10,621 nucleotides of DNA from Clostridia bacterium (GTDB lineage Bacteria; Bacillota; Clostridia; Oscillospirales; CAG-272). Below are positions 1-5,779 of this stretch, piece after piece. The stretch's first letter is position 1. Each line of letters starts with the position of its first letter. Location: assembly GCA_017612495.1 (NCBI GenBank), contig JAGAFQ010000014.1:1-10621 (forward strand), given 5' to 3'. A model generated the notes under the pieces. That model was not told the DNA's origin, did not search any database, and worked only from the letters and a program-made list of their open reading frames with translations. The position numbers and the translations under genes are program-made.

Positions 1-601
1 CCTGCTCTATTTGAGCCTGAAGCTTTGACTGTTCGGCGACCTGCTTTGACTCGACCGCATTGGTGAATACGTCTGAAAAATCAATGTCTTCGATCGAAAT
101 GTTGATTATCTCGATGCCGTATTGCTTCATTTCGGGAGAAAGCACCGACATGACCTCGTCGGAAAGCACGTTGCGTTTTCCGACAAGATTTTCGGCTGAA
201 TATCTCGCAAATACCGATTTGACGCTTTCGTAAACACGCGGCTCCATAACGGTGCCGTAGTAGTCTACACCGACGTTGCGATAGAGGTTTTGCGACGTTT
301 CTCTGTCAACTGAAAAGTTCACCGAACAAATGACGTCGACCTGCTGGATATCGCTTGAAAACGCCTGGAAAGTCAGCGTTTCTTTTTGAGCGCGGTTATC
401 CATTTTGGTCACGGTCTGCCAGGGAAGCTTGAAATGAACGCCCTCATCCAAAACATAATCCTCAACGTGACCGAACGTTACGACAACGCCCGTATGGCCC
501 GTGGGTACGGTAACCATTGTCGATGACACAAGAATTGCGATAACTGCTGCGGCAATGATGACAAGGGCGATAGTTACTGCTGTTTTTTTGGATACGGTCA
601 T
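1..601 (-). CDS. SPFH/prohibitin-family membrane protein, 3' end cut by window edge
   Basis: I translated this by hand because the frame stays open to the left edge; about 200 codons are visible. The protein starts MTVSKKTAVTIALVIIAAAV, giving one hydrophobic membrane segment at about residues 7-27. A prohibitin/band-7 (SPFH) domain follows, beginning near VPTGHTGVVVTFG and continuing through KLPWQTV and SVNFSVDRE. The last visible part is Ala/Gln/Lys-rich (KQVAEQSKLQAQIEQ), the start of the long helix these proteins use to oligomerise. Family members form membrane-associated rings that scaffold proteases or membrane domains; no specific role can be assigned here. The start is the ATG at 601-599, which overlaps the lpdA stop as ATGA. 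A good ribosome binding site lies inside the last lpdA codons, so the gene is probably translationally coupled to E3. The family call is firm; the role and C-terminus are unknown. Confidence 0.87.
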   Translation of the reverse strand, partial: MTVSKKTAVTIALVIIAAAVIAILVSSTMVTVPTGHTGVVVTFGHVEDYVLDEGVHFKLPWQTVTKMDNRAQKETLTFQAFSSDIQQVDVICSVNFSVDRETSQNLYRNVGVDYYGTVMEPRVYESVKSVFARYSAENLVGKRNVLSDEVMSVLSPEMKQYGIEIINISIEDIDFSDVFTNAVESKQVAEQSKLQAQIEQ

Positions 602-1959
602 ATCATGAATACTCCTTCACGAAGTACTTCGCAGACGGTAGGATGCGGGAAGACGAATTTCTGAACGTCTTCGGGACGCATTTCGCTGCCGACCATCATA
701 GCCGCACCGTAGATCATTTCAGATGCGTATGTGCCGATCATATGAACGCCGAGGATGTTTTTGTGCTTCTTATCGACGATGATCTTAAGAATACCGTCGC
801 CGCCCTCGTTTTCGGCAATGTATCTGCCGCTGTATTTAAGAGTGAATGAATGTACTTCCGCATCGATTCCCTTTGCCTTGACGCTTTCGGTAGTCTCACC
901 GACGGCACCGACTTCGGGATTGGTGTAGATGACGGAGGGGATGGCATTGTAATAGATGCGATCCTTTTTGCCGCACATATTGTTGACGCAGACCTCACCC
1001 TCGCGGTATGCGGTGTGAGCGAGCATCGATTTGCCGTTGACGTCGCCCGCAGCCCATACGCCGGGTACGTTCGTTCTGCCGAAATCGTCGGTGACGATAG
1101 CGCCGCGCTCGGTCAAAACGCCGATGCTTTCAAGGCCGATGTTCGCGGTATTCGCACGGCGGCCGATGGAAATAAGCACTTTGTCGGCAGGAGCTTCTTC
1201 GGTCTTGCCGTCAAGCTCGTAGCTTACGCTGTTCTTGTTGACCGAAACGACCTTTGCGCCGAGCTTGAACTCAACGCCTTTTTTGAGGTAGTTCTTATAG
1301 AGGATCTTTGAAATTTCACCGTCGGTAGGTCCGCCGATGTGGTCCATCATTTCGATAACGGTCACTTTTGAGCCGATCGAATTGAAATATGAAGCCATTT
1401 CAAGGCCGATGACGCCGCCGCCGATAACGACGAGCTTCTTGGGGACTTCGCGCAAATCGAGGATCTCGTGGTTCGTCATACCGAAGCCGGCGGTGATGGA
1501 TTCACGAAGGCCGGGTATCGGAGGAACGGCTGCCTGAGAGCCTGTGCAGATGAGAAGCTGCTTTGCATCGTAATCTTTGCCGTCAGCAGAAACGGTAAAG
1601 CCCTCGGCGCTCTTGCCCTTGATGGCGGCAAAAGATGAGATGACCTCAACGCCTGCCTTTTTAAGGGTAGCCTGAATGCCGCCTACGAGCGTGCTTCTGA
1701 CTTTGTTCTTACGGTCGACGACAAAGTTGTGGTCGATCTTTGCGCCGTCAAAGTTTACACCGTAGTCAGCGCTGTGTTTTGCATAGTCGTAAATTTTTGC
1801 TGAATAGAGGAAAGTCTTTGTGGGGATGCAGCCCTCGTTAAGACATACACCGCCCAAAGCATTGCCTTCAAAAAGAAGTACCTTCATTTTTTCGTGAGCC
1901 GCACGTTCAGCCGCATTGTAGCCGGCAGGACCGCCGCCGAGAATGATCAAATCGTACAT
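598..1959 (-). CDS. lpdA: Dihydrolipoamide dehydrogenase (E3)
   Basis: This FAD-dependent enzyme reoxidises the dihydrolipoyl groups of the E2 component and reduces NAD+. The 453 residues are close to the usual length. Visible motifs in order are the FAD-binding GGGPAG (8-13), the redox-active cysteine pair in CLNEGC (C39, C44), the second Rossmann motif GGGVIG (180-185) followed by a strand ending in Glu (typical of NAD preference), the FAD motif AAGDV, and the C-terminal HPTVCE with the His439/Glu444 catalytic pair. All key residues are intact. It lies 41 bp downstream of the E2 gene with no terminator between them, so the two are very likely co-transcribed and serve the same 2-oxoacid dehydrogenase complex. 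An AGAAAGG ribosome binding site precedes the ATG. Its stop codon overlaps the start of the SPFH gene. A role in another lipoyl system, such as glycine cleavage, is possible but less likely given the E2 neighbour. Confidence 0.95.
   Translation of the reverse strand: MYDLIILGGGPAGYNAAERAAHEKMKVLLFEGNALGGVCLNEGCIPTKTFLYSAKIYDYAKHSADYGVNFDGAKIDHNFVVDRKNKVRSTLVGGIQATLKKAGVEVISSFAAIKGKSAEGFTVSADGKDYDAKQLLICTGSQAAVPPIPGLRESITAGFGMTNHEILDLREVPKKLVVIGGGVIGLEMASYFNSIGSKVTVIEMMDHIGGPTDGEISKILYKNYLKKGVEFKLGAKVVSVNKNSVSYELDGKTEEAPADKVLISIGRRANTANIGLESIGVLTERGAIVTDDFGRTNVPGVWAAGDVNGKSMLAHTAYREGEVCVNNMCGKKDRIYYNAIPSVIYTNPEVGAVGETTESVKAKGIDAEVHSFTLKYSGRYIAENEGGDGILKIIVDKKHKNILGVHMIGTYASEMIYGAAMMVGSEMRPEDVQKFVFPHPTVCEVLREGVFMI
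612..617 (-). promoter_or_regulatory. Ribosome binding site for the SPFH gene, inside lpdA
   Basis: AAGGAG on the minus strand sits within the last codons of lpdA, 10 nt before the SPFH start at 601. A nearer ATG (606-604) reads ATG ATA TGA and is simply the last codons of lpdA, so the site most plausibly serves the ATG at 601. Confidence 0.6.
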
Positions 1960-2000
1960 GATTTCGCCTTTCTTTATTTTAATATTTAAGCTTTGAAAAC

Positions 2001-3380
2001 TTATTTTGCCAAGAGCAGATCAAAGTTTTCAAGGTTTGTGCAGAGTTCCTTTAAGAAGCGAGCCGCCGGAGCGCCGTCAAGTGCTCTGTGGTCGAATGTG
2101 AGCGAAAGACCCATAGCGGGATAGAATACGTTCTGTCCGTTGACGGTCTTTATCTTCGTTGTGGAGCAGCAAACACCGAGTATCGCAGTCTGAGGAGGAT
2201 TGATAACGGGTGTAAAGCTTTCAACGCCCATCGAGCCGAGGTTGGTGACGGTGATCGAAGCGCCTTTGAGAAGATCGGGGCTTACGCTGCCTGCCTGTGT
2301 GTCGGCGATGATCTTCTTCGTGTTTTTAGCGAGGTCGCAAAGCGACATCTTTTCGGCACCGAAGACGGTGGGAACGAGAAGTCCTCTTTCGGTATCGACC
2401 GCAACACCGAGGTTAACGGTGTTGAAGAAACGCATGATGCCGTCCTTTTCGAGGTAGTGAGCATTTACTCCGCGATGGTTAAGCGCAGTCTTTGCAACGG
2501 CAAAGAGCACCATATCGTTGATCGTGATCTTGCCCATACCCATAGCTTCGCCGCTTGCTTTCAAAGATGCGCGATATGCGAGCATCTTCGTTGCATCGAA
2601 AGATGCGTTGAGCGTGAGCTGAGCCATTTCGGAAAGCGATGCGTGCATCGACTTTGCGATGACCTTGCGGATATTGGGGATCTTTTCGTCTGTATAGTCT
2701 GCGGCGGGAGCAGCTGCTGCGGGAGCGGCAGATGCCTGTGCTGCGGGAGCGGCGGTGAGATCGGAGAGCATTACCTTTCCGTTTGCGCCGGTGCCGTCAA
2801 GAGCCTTGCCTGCTTTGAAGTATTCTTCAAGAGCGGCAGCAGAAACGGTGAAGCCTGCATCGAGTACTTTCCTGATATCGCGCTCGATGATCCTGCCCTC
2901 GGCGCCCGTGGGAACAGCCTTTAAGATATCGGCATTCGTCTTCTGTGCAAGTGCCTTTGCACGGGGAGAAATTTTCAAAACTCCGCCCGAGACGAAAACG
3001 GTTTCGTCCTTTGACGTGTCGGCTTCGTCGGCCTTTACGTCTGCGGCAGCCTCGGCCTTTTCTTCGGCCTTGGGAGCCTCTTCGGCTTTGGGAGCCTCGG
3101 CAGCTGCGCCTGCGCCTGCGGAAAAGCCCGAAATGTCGTCGCCCTCTGCGCCGATAAGACATACGTTATCAAGGCAGGGAACGTCGTCGCCCTCTTCGGC
3201 AAATACTTTGAGCAAAGTGCCCTCAACTGCGGCAACTTCGTCAAATGAAGATTTGTCGGTTTCATAGGTGAAAAGAACATCGCCGACGGCAACTTTATCG
3301 CCGACTTTCTTCTTCCACTCAGTGATGATACAGCTTTCTACGCTCTGACCTTGTCTGGGCATAATAACAGCAGTAACCAT
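2001..3380 (-). CDS. 2-oxoacid dehydrogenase E2 (dihydrolipoamide acyltransferase)
   Basis: This is the core acyltransferase of a pyruvate/2-oxoacid dehydrogenase-type complex, passing an acyl group from lipoyl-lysine to CoA. Of 459 residues, about 1-80 form a lipoyl domain with the modified lysine K43 in ETDKSS. An Ala/Glu/Pro/Lys linker follows (about 87-127). A peripheral-subunit-binding domain lies at about 137-172 (ISPRAKALA ... GAEGRIIERDI). A second, shorter stretch with the same flavour is at about 190-208 (GTGANGKVMLSDL). An Ala/Pro linker leads to the catalytic domain (about 228-459), which carries the DHRALDG motif with H431 and D435. The catalytic residues are intact. The start follows a perfect AGGAGG. 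The gene lies 78 bp after the DeoR-family gene and 41 bp before E3. The substrate (pyruvate, acetoin or branched-chain acid) cannot be decided because E1 is not present, so no gene symbol is given. Confidence 0.94.
   Translation of the reverse strand: MVTAVIMPRQGQSVESCIITEWKKKVGDKVAVGDVLFTYETDKSSFDEVAAVEGTLLKVFAEEGDDVPCLDNVCLIGAEGDDISGFSAGAGAAAEAPKAEEAPKAEEKAEAAADVKADEADTSKDETVFVSGGVLKISPRAKALAQKTNADILKAVPTGAEGRIIERDIRKVLDAGFTVSAAALEEYFKAGKALDGTGANGKVMLSDLTAAPAAQASAAPAAAAPAADYTDEKIPNIRKVIAKSMHASLSEMAQLTLNASFDATKMLAYRASLKASGEAMGMGKITINDMVLFAVAKTALNHRGVNAHYLEKDGIMRFFNTVNLGVAVDTERGLLVPTVFGAEKMSLCDLAKNTKKIIADTQAGSVSPDLLKGASITVTNLGSMGVESFTPVINPPQTAILGVCCSTTKIKTVNGQNVFYPAMGLSLTFDHRALDGAPAARFLKELCTNLENFDLLLAK
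3061..3096 (-). repeat. 18-bp tandem repeat in the E2 linker
   Basis: Two 18-bp units (3061-3078 and 3079-3096) differ at one base and encode the repeated APKAEE of the flexible linker after the lipoyl domain. Such linkers let the lipoyl arm swing between active sites, and their length often varies by repeat slippage. Confidence 0.8.
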
Positions 3381-3387
3381 AATATAT

Positions 3388-3393
3388 CCTCCT
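3388..3393 (-). promoter_or_regulatory. Strong ribosome binding site of E2
   Basis: AGGAGG lies 7 nt before the ATG at 3380-3378. It is a full anti-16S match at good spacing and fixes the E2 start. Confidence 0.85.
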
Positions 3394-3414
3394 AAAAAAT
3401 TAAATTACTTTGTG

Positions 3415-3441
3415 TTTATATCTTTCCATTGCTTTTGGCAA
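3415..3441 (-). promoter_or_regulatory. Possible weak promoter for E2
   Basis: In the 78-bp gap between the DeoR-family gene and E2, TTGCCA (3436-3441) and TATAAA (3415-3420) resemble -35 and -10 elements, but the spacer is only 15 bp. No terminator is seen in the gap, so E2 may instead be read from the DeoR promoter. This is a tentative call. Confidence 0.25.
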
Positions 3442-3458
3442 CGCGAAATTCAAATTAT

Positions 3459-4226
3459 TTACCGCGCGACTATGACACGCACGCCGGAATCTCTTGCCGC
3501 AATGCTTATATCCCTCGGCAGAGTGTTATCGGTGATTATCGTGTGGACCTCGTTCACGCCGCAGAAAGTATAGGGCAGGCTCTTGTCGAGCTTTGAGGTA
3601 TCCATAAGGACGATCACCTTGCGCGCCTTTCTGACTATCGTGCGTTTGAGCTCGCACTCGGCATAGTTGCCGCTTGTGAAACCGTTTTTGGCGGAAAGTC
3701 CCGACGGAACGATAAACGCGATATCGATGTTGATATCGTCGATGTATCTCATCGCCTGGGAGCCCGTGACCGAGATATTGTCGCGCGTGACCATACCGCC
3801 TATCAGATTGACGATGGGCTTGCTCTTTTTGACAAGCTCAAGAGCGATATTCGGTCCCGTCGTGGTAACGGTGATCCTCGAATCGGGCAGAAGCGTTGCA
3901 AATCTGAGCATGGTCGTGCCGGAATCGATAAAGATCGAGCGTCCGGTCTCGATAAGCTCCATGGCTTTTATGGCGATCTTCTCTTTCGCCACCGTGTTGT
4001 CGTCAAGACGGCGGCTGAACGCATCCTCCATCGAGGTCGTGATGAACTTCATTGAACGGGCACCGCCGCGGACCTTGATGACCTCGCCGATACTCTCGAA
4101 AAAATCTATGTCACGGCGTATCGTCATGCTTGAAACGTCGGGGAAAGCATCTGTTATTTCCTTGAACGAAACAAAAGGCTTTGATAAAAGCATATCTCGT
4201 ATGATCTGTCGTCTTTCGGCATTCAT
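3459..4226 (-). CDS. DeoR/GlpR-family transcriptional regulator
   Basis: This 255-residue protein has the standard length and layout of the DeoR family. Residues 1-57 form the winged helix-turn-helix, opening ERRQIIRDML and containing the recognition helix SSMTIRRDIDFFE (32-44) and the family-typical VRGGA. The rest is the DeoR C-terminal sensor domain, an isomerase-like fold that usually binds a sugar phosphate; visible marks are DSGTTM, FIVPSGLSAKNGFTSGN, MDTSKLDKS and IITDN. These proteins are mostly repressors of carbohydrate genes. An AAAGG ribosome binding site lies 11 nt before the start. A perfect-consensus promoter and a TGTTAA dyad stand upstream, which suggests autoregulation. The next gene downstream is E2, so this regulator may control the E2-E3 operon. 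The effector is unknown, and the target is inferred only from position. Confidence 0.92.
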   Translation of the reverse strand: MNAERRQIIRDMLLSKPFVSFKEITDAFPDVSSMTIRRDIDFFESIGEVIKVRGGARSMKFITTSMEDAFSRRLDDNTVAKEKIAIKAMELIETGRSIFIDSGTTMLRFATLLPDSRITVTTTGPNIALELVKKSKPIVNLIGGMVTRDNISVTGSQAMRYIDDINIDIAFIVPSGLSAKNGFTSGNYAECELKRTIVRKARKVIVLMDTSKLDKSLPYTFCGVNEVHTIITDNTLPRDISIAARDSGVRVIVAR

Positions 4227-4268
4227 ATTTTAATAAACCTTTCTTAGCGTACTTGATGTTTGAGACAA

Positions 4269-4322
4269 AAAATGTTAATTTGCTGTAATAATTCACAAAA
4301 TTTTTGTTAATTTTAACATTTT
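4269..4322 (-). promoter_or_regulatory. TGTTAA dyads, candidate DeoR operator
   Basis: Three copies of the half-site TGTTAA lie just downstream of the predicted transcription start. A tight inverted pair reads TGTTAATTTTAACA (4305-4318 on the plus strand). A further direct copy is at 4273-4278, 32 bp from the first copy of the pair. Read as wider arms, AAAATGTTAA (4269-4278) and TTAACATTTT (4313-4322) form a perfect 10-bp inverted repeat with a 34-bp spacer. DeoR-family proteins typically bind such repeated half-sites at their own promoters. That this regulator binds here is an inference. Confidence 0.5.
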
Positions 4323-4331
4323 GCCATCGCA

Positions 4332-4360
4332 ATTATAGCACGGCGCACCCTCAATGTCAA
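4332..4360 (-). promoter_or_regulatory. Perfect-consensus sigma-A promoter of the DeoR gene
   Basis: TTGACA (4355-4360) and TATAAT (4332-4337) on the minus strand are separated by exactly 17 bp. Both hexamers match consensus at all six positions. Transcription should start near 4325, leaving a leader of about 100 nt before the ATG at 4226. The leader contains the TGTTAA dyads. Confidence 0.88.
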
Positions 4361-4434
4361 CAACGTGCTTCGTTTTTTTGACATATTTTATTATATATAT
4401 ATCGCGATTTGTTGCAAAATGTAAAAATTCACAT

Positions 4435-4962
4435 TCAAAGCGGCTGTTCAAAAACGCCTCTGCCGCTCGCGTCTATACCGCAAAACACATAAAATCCGTT
4501 TAATCTCGCGATCTTCAAGGATTCGCAGCCGAGAGACGTATACGCCACTTCGGTCAAATGCTCGGTCGATGCGGCGTAAAGCGCACCCGCTCCGCCGACG
4601 GCGCAAAAATATATGCCGCCGTATTTTTTTATGGCATCGTATACCGCCTTTGCGCGATTGCCCTTTCCTATCATACCGCAAAGTCCGTTTTGCAAAAACG
4701 CCGGGGCATAGGCATCCATGCGCGAAGAGGTAGTCGGGCCGAATGCGCCCGCCGGCATATCGCCCTTTTTCGGCGTCGGTCCGCCGTAATAAATGATCTT
4801 GTCTTTTATATCTATCGGCATTTTGTCGGTGCCGAGCAGCGGGAACAGCCGTTTGTGAACGGCATCACGGGCAACGATCACATCTCCGTAAAGCAATACC
4901 TCGTCACCCGCCTTTATCGTCTTTGCCGCATTTCTTATCTCGGAGGTATAGACCTCGATCAT
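4435..4962 (-). CDS. Fumarate hydratase class I / tartrate dehydratase beta-subunit-type protein
   Basis: This 175-residue protein matches the C-terminal (beta) module of Fe-S class I fumarases and L(+)-tartrate dehydratases, which add or remove water on dicarboxylic acids. Visible family marks are AGDEVLLYGDVIVARDA (18-34), YYGGPTPKKG (58-67), the strongly conserved GPTTSSRMDAYAP (75-87), GMIGKGN (96-102) and GGAGAL (123-128). In known enzymes the [4Fe-4S] cluster sits on the alpha subunit, normally encoded just upstream. Here no alpha gene is present; a DivIVA-type gene overlaps the start instead. The last third (about 148-172) departs from the VEDFP-type segment I expect in the family. It may pair with an alpha subunit encoded elsewhere, or may have taken another role. 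The start follows a GGAGA site inside the upstream gene. Family membership is firm; activity is uncertain. Confidence 0.85.
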   Translation of the reverse strand: MIEVYTSEIRNAAKTIKAGDEVLLYGDVIVARDAVHKRLFPLLGTDKMPIDIKDKIIYYGGPTPKKGDMPAGAFGPTTSSRMDAYAPAFLQNGLCGMIGKGNRAKAVYDAIKKYGGIYFCAVGGAGALYAASTEHLTEVAYTSLGCESLKIARLNGFYVFCGIDASGRGVFEQPL

Positions 4963-5762
4963 AACGAATCGTCTCCGAAATCGATCTTTGAGAGTTCTTC
5001 GAGCGCCTTATCGATATCGGCGCCGACATCTCCCGCAAATCCCGAAAGTTCGTTTTCTCCGCTTATTTTGTCAAGAGTTTTTTCCTTTACGCGCGAATAT
5101 GCCTTTTGCGCTTCCTTTTCAAGACTCTGCGCCTTGCCCTTCGCTTCCTTTACGATACGGTCTGCAGACAAACGCGCATCGAGCAAGATCTCGCGGAATT
5201 TGAGGCAGAACTTATCGAAAAAACGCGCTTTTTCGGCAGGGGTGAGACCCGAGCCGGCTATCTTGGCAAAATCACGGCTGATGCCGCCGATCTTCGCGTT
5301 GTCTTCTTTTGGGTTTGTCTGACCGTCAGATACCTCTTGTGCTTTTGAAACAAAGTCGGCAGACGCGCGCGCAGAACGTGCCGAGAAATCGGCGACCTTC
5401 GTGCGAAGCTCCTCGAATCTCTGAATAAACGATCTCTTTTCGCGCGAAAGAGCGGTCAGCTGCTCGTCCTTTTGCGCGATCTTTTCGGCAAGCTCATCGT
5501 TTTGAGCGGTAAGCGCTTCGACCTTTGCTTTTAAGTCTATGTTGTCGTTTTCAAAAGAAGCCTTTTCTTCTTTTGCCTCGAGGCACTCTTTTTCGAGTCT
5601 GTCGCACTCGGCTTTGAGCTGGTTTATCATAGACTTGTATGACTCTTCAAGGCTTGAAAAGTTTGCGTTCATCGAACTTATGTAGGAGTTTACGTCGTCG
5701 CGGTTGTAACCGCCGAATTTTTTGCGAAAGATGATTCCCGATTCATTCTCGTTTTTAGCCAT
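4959..5762 (-). CDS. DivIVA-domain coiled-coil protein
   Basis: This is a 267-residue cytoplasmic protein without signal peptide or membrane segment. Its N-terminus IIFRKKFGGYNRDDVNSYI (10-28) is a clear DivIVA/GpsB-like domain, the part that in known members recognises curved membrane or partner proteins. Residues of about 35-125 are rich in Glu, Lys, Leu and Ala in a heptad-like pattern and should form a long coiled coil. A second charged helical stretch lies near 170-225. The tail ends in an acidic segment (KIDFGDDSL). DivIVA relatives organise the poles, septum or cell-wall growth in Gram-positive bacteria; the exact process here is unknown. AAGGA lies 9 nt before the ATG. The gene begins 17 bp after the galactokinase stop and overlaps the fumarase-type gene by 4 bp, so all three should share a transcript. 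The company of two metabolic genes is odd for a cell-shape protein. Confidence 0.8.
   Translation of the reverse strand: MAKNENESGIIFRKKFGGYNRDDVNSYISSMNANFSSLEESYKSMINQLKAECDRLEKECLEAKEEKASFENDNIDLKAKVEALTAQNDELAEKIAQKDEQLTALSREKRSFIQRFEELRTKVADFSARSARASADFVSKAQEVSDGQTNPKEDNAKIGGISRDFAKIAGSGLTPAEKARFFDKFCLKFREILLDARLSADRIVKEAKGKAQSLEKEAQKAYSRVKEKTLDKISGENELSGFAGDVGADIDKALEELSKIDFGDDSL
4972..4976 (-). promoter_or_regulatory. Ribosome binding site of the fumarase-type gene, inside the DivIVA-type gene
   Basis: GGAGA lies 9 nt before the ATG at 4962, within the last codons of the upstream gene. Combined with the ATGA overlap, this points to translational coupling of the two products. Confidence 0.55.
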
Positions 5763-5779
5763 TTTATCGTTTCCTTTCG

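Larger units (their letters stand above)
4227..4434 (-). other. Intergenic region upstream of the DeoR gene
   Basis: This AT-rich 208-bp stretch holds the DeoR promoter, a TGTTAA operator-like dyad and, further upstream, an ATATAT-rich run (4383-4402). No convincing small ORF or structured RNA is seen. Only a weak AT hairpin lies right after the upstream fumarase-type gene. Confidence 0.7.

Noticed and set aside
850..1311. Plus-strand open frame of 153 codons opposite lpdA
   Set aside because: It is the antisense shadow of a fully supported enzyme gene and shows no domain features.
2088..2924. Long plus-strand open frame (278 codons) opposite E2
   Set aside because: It is a Cys/Arg-rich shadow of the E2 gene with no recognisable family, no ribosome binding site of note and no promoter; the minus-strand E2 has full motif support.
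4111..4332. Minus-strand 73-codon frame overlapping the DeoR start and promoter
   Set aside because: It spans the operator-like dyads and the start of the regulator in another frame, with no ribosome binding site or protein signature.
4362..4379. Plus-strand AACG-loop-CGTT followed by seven T residues as a terminator
   Set aside because: The stem has only 4 bp and there is no plus-strand gene to terminate.
4383..4402. ATATAT-rich tract as a replication origin or integration site
   Set aside because: It is a short low-complexity run without DnaA-like boxes, flanking repeats or tRNA; it is ordinary AT-rich intergenic DNA.
4417..4434. Hairpin AATGTGA/TTACATT just after the fumarase-type stop as a terminator
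   Set aside because: The stem is AT-rich, includes a G-T pair and is not followed by a clean T-run, so it is too weak to call.
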